From: an uncultured Chitinophagaceae bacterium
Lineage (GTDB): Bacteria > Bacteroidota > Bacteroidia > Chitinophagales > Chitinophagaceae
Direction: 5' to 3'
NCBI GenBank assembly: GCA_946885665.1
Contig: CAMPGT010000240.1
Coordinates: 1 to 6,163 of the forward strand
Length of the DNA stretch: 6,163 nucleotides
A model generated the notes under the pieces. The model was not told the origin of the DNA. It did not search any database and worked only from the letters and a program-made list of their open reading frames with translations. The position numbers were made by a program, and so were the translations under genes. Positions 1 to 3,666 of the stretch are shown piece by piece (within the stretch, counting starts at the first letter, position 1; each line of letters opens with the position of its first letter).

Positions 1-1
1 A

Positions 2-487
2 AAGTGGTGGAACCTGAATGTATATGCAGGTGTTTTTGCCAACAATTATAACGGCCTGTACAACGATGGTATAGAAAACACTCCTGTAAATATCACCGTC
101 ACTAACTTTGATGGCAACCTCACGAACAGCTTTAATTTTGCCGGCACCTGGACAGCGGAGCTTAGCGGCTGGTTCAACTCCAATCCATCGGAAGGATTGC
201 TCATCGGCCGGCCAATGGGTGCGGTAAATGCAGCTTTGTCAAAACAAATTTGGGAGAAAAAGGGCACCATTAAGATAGGTGTCCGCGACATCTTCCGCAC
301 CACCAACTTTAGTGGCTACTCACGCTATGCCGATGTGGATCTTGACATTACCAACGACAGGAGAAGAGATAACCGGCAGTTCAATATTTCCTTTACCTAC
401 AAATTCGGCAAAAAGGATATCGCCCCCGCACGCCGCCGCAGTGGCGGATCGAGCGAGGAACAGAGCAGGGTGAAGAGCGGGAACTAA
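2..487 (+). CDS. Outer-membrane beta-barrel (TonB-receptor-like) protein, C-terminal part
   Basis: The frame is open from the first complete codon at base 2 to a TAA at 485-487, giving the last 161 residues of a longer protein whose start lies outside the window. What is seen: alternating polar and aromatic strands with Asn/Gly/Asp turns (for example WWNLNVYAGVFANNYNG and TWTAELSGWFNSNP), a conserved-looking GLLIGRPMGAVNAALSKQIW block, and a last strand QFNISFTYKFGKK followed by a basic and polar tail ending in SSEEQSRVKSGN. This strand plus tail is the usual ending of Bacteroidota outer-membrane beta-barrel family proteins (OMP_b-brl_3 type, often preceded by a carboxypeptidase-regulatory-like domain and a plug). 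The likely place is the outer membrane and the likely role is uptake or binding of an unknown substrate. The substrate cannot be read from this fragment. The first in-frame ATG (197) is internal and is not the start. Confidence 0.85.
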   Translation, partial: KWWNLNVYAGVFANNYNGLYNDGIENTPVNITVTNFDGNLTNSFNFAGTWTAELSGWFNSNPSEGLLIGRPMGAVNAALSKQIWEKKGTIKIGVRDIFRTTNFSGYSRYADVDLDITNDRRRDNRQFNISFTYKFGKKDIAPARRRSGGSSEEQSRVKSGN

Positions 488-489
488 GG

Positions 490-535
490 TTGCCGCACTT
501 GCCCCCTGAAGTTGCCGTATTCCCACCGCTTGAAG
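490..535 (+). repeat. Imperfect tandem repeat, two units
   Basis: Two adjacent units, 490-511 (22 bases) and 512-535 (24 bases), both begin TTGCCG and end in TGAAG, with a C-rich middle. A weaker third partial copy may run through 536-554. It lies just after the stop of the beta-barrel gene and reaches into the putative promoter of the next gene. Its function is unknown. It could be an operator, a decayed duplication or chance. Confidence 0.4.
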
Positions 536-558
536 TTTGGCAGTTAACCTGAACTTTG
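530..558 (+). promoter_or_regulatory. Possible Bacteroidota promoter for the VOC gene
   Basis: TTG at 530-532, an 18-base spacer, and GAACTTTG at 551-558 fit the Bacteroidota pattern TTG-N17-23-TAnnTTTG with one mismatch in the -7 box. A start of transcription near 565 would leave a leader of about 28 bases before the ATG at 594. It is a sequence match only. Confidence 0.35.
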
Positions 559-593
559 TATTGAATCTTAACAACCATTAAAACGATTCAATC

Positions 594-1520
594 ATGGCAA
601 CTTCAAACAAAATTTTACCGCACCTGTGGTTCGATAAAGAAGCAAAGGAAGCAGCGGAGTTTTACTGTGCGCTCTTTCCCGGATCGGCAGTAACCAATGT
701 CACTACACTTCGTGATACGCCCTCAGGAGATTGCGATGTTGTTTCTTTCCACCTTTCCGGTCAGCCATTTATGGCGATCAGTGCCGGGCCGTTGTTTACC
801 TTCAATCCATCGATTTCGTTTACGGTCAATTTTGATCCTTCAAAAGATGGAGAAGCGAGAAAGAATTTAGATGCCACCTGGGAAAAGTTATCTGCCGGCG
901 GCACAGCACTGATGCCGCTTGATGAATATCCTTTCAGCAGGCGTTATGGCTGGATACAGGATAAATACGGCGTTTCGTGGCAACTTATTCTTTCGGACCC
1001 CGCGGGCGAAGACCGGCCCTTTATCGTACCGTCGCTAATGTTTGTAGGAGATGTATGTGGTAAAGCCGAAGAGGCAACTGATTTTTATATTTCAGTGTTT
1101 AAAAATTCAAAAAGGGGAAATATCCACCGTTATCCCGCGGGCATGGAACCCGACAAAGAAGGTACGGTTATGTTCACTGATTTTGTCATCGAAAAGCAGT
1201 GGTTCTCCGCAATGGATAGTGCGAGGGAACATAAATTCAATTTCAACGAAGCGATATCTCTTTTGATAAAATGCGACTCGCAGGAAGAAATAGACTATTA
1301 CTGGGAAAAACTTTCTGCTGTTCCTGAAGCAGAGCAGTGTGGCTGGTGCAAAGACCAATACGGAGTGATATGGCAGGTCAATCCGGGTATTCTGGATGAA
1401 CTGATGACTACAGGCAGCCGTGAACAAACCGAGCGTGTGACGCAGGCATTTTTAAAAATGAAAAAGTTCGACATCGCTACCTTGAAGAAAGCCTTCAGGG
1501 GCGAGCCGGCCAGCGCATAA
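594..1520 (+). CDS. Two-domain VOC-superfamily (PhnB-like, glyoxalase fold) protein
   Basis: This 308-residue soluble protein is built of two related halves. Domain 1 (about residues 6-135) opens with ILPHLWFDKEAKEAAEFYCALFPGS and closes with YGWIQDKYGVSWQL. Domain 2 (about 143-265) repeats the plan with VPSLMFVGDVCGKAEEATDFYISVF and CGWCKDQYGVIWQV. The FYxxLFP-type opening and the GxxxDxYGVxWQ closing are hallmarks of the PhnB-like group once named '3-demethylubiquinone-9 3-methyltransferase domain'. That enzyme name is a legacy label and should not be taken as the function; the reaction is unknown. The C-terminal tail (about 266-308) is helical and Lys-rich. There is no signal peptide, so it should be cytoplasmic. 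The ATG at 594 is chosen because the family opening follows at once; the upstream bases are AT-rich with no clear ribosome site. It lies 106 bases behind the beta-barrel gene and probably has its own promoter. Confidence 0.88.
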   Translation: MATSNKILPHLWFDKEAKEAAEFYCALFPGSAVTNVTTLRDTPSGDCDVVSFHLSGQPFMAISAGPLFTFNPSISFTVNFDPSKDGEARKNLDATWEKLSAGGTALMPLDEYPFSRRYGWIQDKYGVSWQLILSDPAGEDRPFIVPSLMFVGDVCGKAEEATDFYISVFKNSKRGNIHRYPAGMEPDKEGTVMFTDFVIEKQWFSAMDSAREHKFNFNEAISLLIKCDSQEEIDYYWEKLSAVPEAEQCGWCKDQYGVIWQVNPGILDELMTTGSREQTERVTQAFLKMKKFDIATLKKAFRGEPASA

Positions 1521-1602
1521 CCTATTGTGCTGCCTGGTATTAATCGAACGAACTACTTTTTAGTTACGGTTCTTCCATAGCTAAATAAGCTGTTGTAGCG
1601 GA

Positions 1603-1610
1603 TACTTTTG
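1603..1610 (+). promoter_or_regulatory. -7 box candidate for the Crp/Fnr gene
   Basis: TACTTTTG is an exact match to TAnnTTTG, placed 66 bases before the ATG at 1677. No good TTG is seen 17-23 bases upstream of it, so the -33 half is missing or weak, which would fit a promoter that depends on an activator. A start near 1617 would give a leader of about 60 bases holding the palindrome AGGCGCCT at 1634-1641. Confidence 0.35.
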
Positions 1611-1616
1611 CTCCTG

Positions 1617-1655
1617 GTAACTTATCTCATTCGAGGCGCCTACTTTCCGTAACTT
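1617..1655 (+). repeat. GTAACTT direct repeat upstream of the regulator gene
   Basis: GTAACTT occurs at 1617-1623 and again at 1649-1655, 32 bases apart, close to three helical turns. A six-of-seven inverted copy (TAGTTAC) lies at 1561-1567. The copies flank the palindrome AGGCGCCT. They could be operator half-sites for the adjacent regulator, but a single repeated 7-mer in a gap of this size can also arise by chance. Confidence 0.25.
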
Positions 1656-1676
1656 CACGTAGACACCCTTTCCACC

Positions 1677-2270
1677 ATGACCCCTTCTCCACTGGTAAAC
1701 CAACTTAAGCAGGCATATAACGCCTCCGACAAGGAATGCAGCAAACTTGTCCAATTATTTGAACCTTTAGAAGTAAAAAAGAACGAGCATCTTTATCGTT
1801 CCGGTGATATCGTGAGATACGTGTACTTTGTTGAACAAGGCTGCCTGCGGCAATATTATATCAATAACAATGGTGAAGAGCGTACCATATATTTTAAAAT
1901 GGAAAATGGATGGTGCAGTGAACTGGTAAGTTTCCTGGATATTAAGCCGACTGAATTATGTGTGCAGGCGCTCGAAAACAGTAAGCTGCACATGATCAAC
2001 CGGAAAAATTGGGTATACTCGGTTACGCAGATCCAATCTTTTACAATGGGTTTTATCCGTGCACAGCAGGACACGAATTATATATTGAAAAAGCGGCTTG
2101 CAGAAGCAACTGTTGAGAACCCGGAAGAAAAATACCGGCGCTTTATAAAAGAAGAGCCGCTTTTGTTGAGTCGAATACCGCTTTATCATATAGCTGCCTA
2201 CCTGGGGATGACACCGGAAACACTCAGCCGTATTCGAAAGAAAATTTCCGAAAAAAAGTTTCTTATCTGA
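1677..2270 (+). CDS. Crp/Fnr-family transcriptional regulator
   Basis: This 197-residue protein has the two-part plan of the family. Residues about 25-115 form the cyclic-nucleotide-binding-like beta-roll (VKKNEHLYRSGDIVRYVYFVEQGCLRQYYIN, then GEERTIYFKMENGWCSEL). A long connecting helix runs about 116-145, and a C-terminal helix-turn-helix lies at about 165-190 (SRIPLYHIAAYLGMTPETLSRI). The region where cAMP-binding members carry the Glu/Arg pocket reads GWCSELVSFLDIKPTE and lacks the usual GE...RSAT pattern, so cAMP binding is unlikely. There is no N-terminal Cys cluster for an Fnr-type iron-sulphur cluster. The signal sensed is unknown. This type is common in Bacteroidota as a local regulator. 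The cupin gene follows after 54 bases and is the best candidate target. The ATG at 1677 has no Shine-Dalgarno sequence before it, but the length fits the family. Confidence 0.9.
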   Translation: MTPSPLVNQLKQAYNASDKECSKLVQLFEPLEVKKNEHLYRSGDIVRYVYFVEQGCLRQYYINNNGEERTIYFKMENGWCSELVSFLDIKPTELCVQALENSKLHMINRKNWVYSVTQIQSFTMGFIRAQQDTNYILKKRLAEATVENPEEKYRRFIKEEPLLLSRIPLYHIAAYLGMTPETLSRIRKKISEKKFLI

Positions 2271-2298
2271 AATCAAGAAGGTTATCGATTTGGGAAGA

Positions 2299-2306
2299 TA
2301 TGTTTG
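2299..2306 (+). promoter_or_regulatory. -7 box candidate for the cupin gene, within a short dyad
   Basis: TATGTTTG exactly matches TAnnTTTG and lies 18 bases before the cupin ATG at 2325. It overlaps a small inverted repeat, TGTTT at 2301-2305 and AAACA at 2313-2317 with 7 bases between. No proper -33 TTG is seen at 17-23 bases, so the element is either activator-dependent or a chance match in AT-rich DNA. If real, the leader would be only about 12 bases long. Confidence 0.3.
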
Positions 2307-2324
2307 TTCACTAAACAAAAATTT

Positions 2325-2768
2325 ATGAACAAAGAAACTATCAAAGCCGGTCAGATTACAATCGACTTCCTTGTCGAAGCTGCCGACACAAAAGGTTCCG
2401 TATCGATGTTTGAATTTACTGTACCAGCAGGAGCAAAGGTGCCGATACCGCATTACCACGAAAATTTCGATGAAACGATCTATGGGATATCGGGTACCCT
2501 TACTTTCACGGTGGACGGCGAAACAATAAACATTGCGCCCGGCGACACTTGTTTTATTCCGCGCGGGGCTGTACACGGCTTCGACAACCTCAAACCAGTG
2601 GATGCCAAAGGCCTCGCTGTAATTACTCCTGCCCTGCTGGGACCTATCTTTTTCAGAGAGGTGGCCGAAATAGTCAATACAGGCCTTCCTCCTGACCTGC
2701 AGAAATTAGCGTGGGTCATGTCAAAGCACGGTCTGATTCCTGTTGTTCCCAAAAAGGAGACCATATAG
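2325..2768 (+). CDS. Single-domain cupin protein, probable metal site
   Basis: This 147-residue protein has a complete small beta-barrel cupin core. Motif 1 is at 36-57 and holds His43, His45 and Glu50 (PHYHENFDE) with a closing Gly57. Motif 2 at 73-88 (GDTCFIPRGAVHGFDN) fits G-x5-PxG-x2-H-x3-N exactly and gives His84. These four side chains are the usual ligands for one divalent metal, so the site looks intact. About 40 residues follow, partly helical, ending GLIPVVPKK. The protein resembles quercetinase-like and other small cupins, but the substrate cannot be told and a sugar- or ligand-binding role is equally possible. There is no signal peptide. The ATG at 2325 (MNKETIK) is preferred over an in-frame TTG at 2304, since AT-rich sequence leads into it and the TTG falls inside a promoter-like box. 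It lies 54 bases behind the Crp/Fnr gene, hinting at joint transcription or control by it. Confidence 0.88.
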   Translation: MNKETIKAGQITIDFLVEAADTKGSVSMFEFTVPAGAKVPIPHYHENFDETIYGISGTLTFTVDGETINIAPGDTCFIPRGAVHGFDNLKPVDAKGLAVITPALLGPIFFREVAEIVNTGLPPDLQKLAWVMSKHGLIPVVPKKETI

Positions 2769-2788
2769 GTTTTCGGTACAGCTTGCTG

Positions 2789-2815
2789 TTGCCAGTGGGA
2801 ATTTGTTTAAATTTC
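2789..2815 (+). promoter_or_regulatory. Weak promoter-like element before the DinB-like gene
   Basis: TAAATTTC at 2808-2815 matches TAnnTTTG except at its last base. TTG at 2789-2791 lies 16 bases upstream and another at 2783-2785 lies 22 bases upstream. It sits in the 69-base gap after the cupin stop. Read-through from the cupin gene is just as likely. Confidence 0.2.
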
Positions 2816-2837
2816 CTGTGGCTAACGAGTACGGATT

Positions 2838-3371
2838 ATGAAAAATACAATAATTGCCTTGTTGGTTTTCCTGGCATCGCCTTGTATGGGGCAGCAAAAG
2901 CTGATCGATTCCACTACAAAAGGCATCTTGCTCCGGCAGTTGAAAGAAACGCACAACCAGCAGGCGTGGTTCGTTCCACTGCATGCTGCCATCGAGGGAC
3001 TTACTCCTGAGCAGGCGATGTGGCGGCCAGACGATTCGAGCCATTCGATCGTTCAATTGGTCACTCACCTGACATTCTGGAACACCCGCGGGCTCAATCT
3101 CTTCAAAGGAAAACGTGACAAGCCTTTTCAGGGCAGCAATGACGAAACATTTTCGTCGTTGGGTGCCGCGGAATGGTTGTCGATCGTACACCGGTCGGAT
3201 AGTGTTTCAGCAGCCTGGGAACAGGCAATCGCTGCGAAGAAAAAACCACTAACTACGGAGCAGACAGACATCATCACGCACATGAGCACGCATAATGCCT
3301 ATCATACCGGGCAAATCATGTATGCCAGGAAGCAGCAACGCGCCTGGGACGCATCGAAGGGTGTTCATTGA
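2838..3371 (+). CDS. Exported DinB-like (DinB_2/YfiT-type) four-helix protein
   Basis: This 177-residue protein starts with a short signal peptide: MKN, a hydrophobic stretch at about 4-15 (TIIALLVFLASP), then CMGQQ, with likely signal peptidase I cleavage after Gly18. The mature part matches the DinB/YfiT four-helix bundle: a first helix with LLRQLKETHNQQAWFV, the linker GLTPEQAMWRPDDSSHSIVQLVTHLTFWN, and a last helix THNAYHTGQIMYARK. His77 and the HxxxH pair His152/His156 are in the places where the family holds its three metal ligands, so a metal site is likely. The biochemical role is unknown; some relatives are thiol-dependent S-transferases or are induced by DNA damage, but an exported protein is not expected to act on DNA. 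Cys16 is preceded by Ala-Ser-Pro, a poor lipobox, so a lipoprotein is unlikely. The ATG at 2838 is fixed by the signal peptide. It follows the cupin stop by 69 bases on the same strand. Confidence 0.85.
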   Translation: MKNTIIALLVFLASPCMGQQKLIDSTTKGILLRQLKETHNQQAWFVPLHAAIEGLTPEQAMWRPDDSSHSIVQLVTHLTFWNTRGLNLFKGKRDKPFQGSNDETFSSLGAAEWLSIVHRSDSVSAAWEQAIAAKKKPLTTEQTDIITHMSTHNAYHTGQIMYARKQQRAWDASKGVH

Positions 3372-3403
3372 TGAAGCAGATACAATAAATAAACAGTTAT
3401 CGC

Positions 3404-3446
3404 CTGGTAGCTCAATGCAACTCGAATTGGTACACTGTGCTGCCAG
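3404..3446 (+). other. Long-loop stem in the gap
   Basis: CTGGTAGC at 3404-3411 can pair with GCTGCCAG at 3439-3446 over eight positions with one G-U pair. The 27-base loop contains a further small pair, CAAT 3413-3416 with ATTG 3426-3429. No T-run follows. A stem of this length is not rare by chance in a gap of about 300 bases. Confidence 0.25.
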
Positions 3447-3478
3447 CCTTTACGAAAAAAGATCTAAACTCTTCCGTG

Positions 3479-3534
3479 GATTCGGGCGAATCTAAGAGAA
3501 TCGTGGCAAAAATTTATGCAGATTACGGAGAATC
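3479..3534 (+). repeat. GAATC-core short repeats, possible decayed interspersed repeat
   Basis: GAATC occurs at 3488-3492, 3498-3502 and 3530-3534, and its reverse complement GATTC at 3479-3483. GAGAATC is repeated exactly at 3496-3502 and 3528-3534. GATTC and GAATC around GGGC form a 5-base-pair hairpin (3479-3492), which CTCTT 3469-3473 and AAGAG 3494-3498 can extend. The wording, with CGTGG next to GAATC and ATGCAGATTACGG downstream, resembles short intergenic repeats I recall from Bacteroidota genomes, but that is memory and not a search. Confidence 0.35.
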
Positions 3535-3540
3535 CCCAGT

Positions 3541-3590
3541 CGGTGCGCCGTGTCCATCTGCGCACAGCAGGTGTTCGCAGCCGCACACCG
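3541..3590 (+). other. GC-rich nested hairpin in the gap
   Basis: An inner stem pairs CTGCG 3558-3562 with CGCAG 3576-3580, continues across one mismatch with ACA 3564-3566 and TGT 3572-3574, and closes a 5-base loop at 3567-3571. An outer stem pairs CGGTG 3541-3545 with CACCG 3586-3590 and continues with GC 3547-3548 and GC 3583-3584 across a mismatch. No T-run follows, so it is not a standard terminator. It lies 76 bases before the permease start and could be structured RNA, a protein-binding palindrome or a repeat remnant. Confidence 0.35.
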
Positions 3591-3639
3591 GGCGTTAAAT
3601 GTCAATTCTTAAATGCCTGTGCGTCAATCGCTTAATTAA

Positions 3640-3655
3640 TGGCACAGCGCATGCG
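3640..3655 (+). promoter_or_regulatory. Candidate sigma-54 (-24/-12) promoter of the permease gene
   Basis: TGGCAC at 3640-3645 followed by A, then TGC at 3652-3654, fits the sigma-54 pattern TGGCACRN4TTGCW. GG (3641-3642) and GC (3653-3654) are separated by exactly ten bases, as that promoter class needs; the first T of TTGC and the final W are mismatched. TGGCAC occurs two more times in the window (4013 and 4140), both inside the permease gene and neither with GC at the right distance. Transcription would begin near 3666, one base before the ATG, so the message would be nearly leaderless, which counts against it. No good TAnnTTTG box is seen in the last 75 bases before this gene. Confidence 0.4.
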
Positions 3656-3666
3656 ATCACTCTTGT

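Larger units (their letters stand above)
3372..3666 (+). other. 295-base non-coding gap with repeats and stem-loops
   Basis: No convincing gene lies between the DinB-like stop and the permease start. The longest fresh frame with an ATG, 3516-3635, would encode 39 Arg-rich residues with no recognisable domain and no ribosome site. The gap holds, in order, a long-loop stem (3404-3446), a GAATC-rich repeat (3479-3534), a GC-rich hairpin (3541-3590), an inverted repeat CTGTGC/GCACAG (3617-3622 with 3642-3647) and a sigma-54-like element (3640-3655). It is much longer than the other gaps in the window. No stem is followed by a T-run, so there is no classical intrinsic terminator. Confidence 0.7.

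Noticed and set aside
1546..1572. Hairpin AACTA-CTTTT-TAGTT after the VOC gene as a terminator
   Set aside because: The stem is five weak pairs and no T-run follows it; it may still contribute, but it cannot be called.
2304..2324. TTG start seven codons upstream for the cupin
   Set aside because: The ATG at 2325 has the better lead-in and leaves a complete cupin, and the TTG is part of a -7-like box.
1956..2576. 206-codon frame on the minus strand over the Crp/Fnr and cupin genes
   Set aside because: It covers two well-supported plus-strand genes and gives a Cys/Phe/Arg-rich product typical of an antisense shadow.
2877..2894. Lipoprotein signal at Cys16 of the DinB-like protein
   Set aside because: The residues before the Cys are Ala-Ser-Pro; Pro at -1 does not fit a lipobox, so ordinary signal peptidase I cleavage is preferred.
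3402..3447. tRNA-like wording (GGTAGCTCAA and later AATTGGTACA)
   Set aside because: There is no acceptor stem, no anticodon arm and no T-arm with a TTCGANT loop at the right distance; only the D-arm-like words match.
3295..3495. 66-codon frame overlapping the end of the DinB-like gene
   Set aside because: It starts inside the conserved HxxxH helix in another frame and runs into the repeat region; the product has no recognisable features.
3516..3635. Small frame of 39 codons starting with ATG in the long gap
   Set aside because: The product is Arg-rich with no domain or signal, there is no ribosome site or AT-rich lead-in beyond the ATG, and it overlaps repeats and hairpins.
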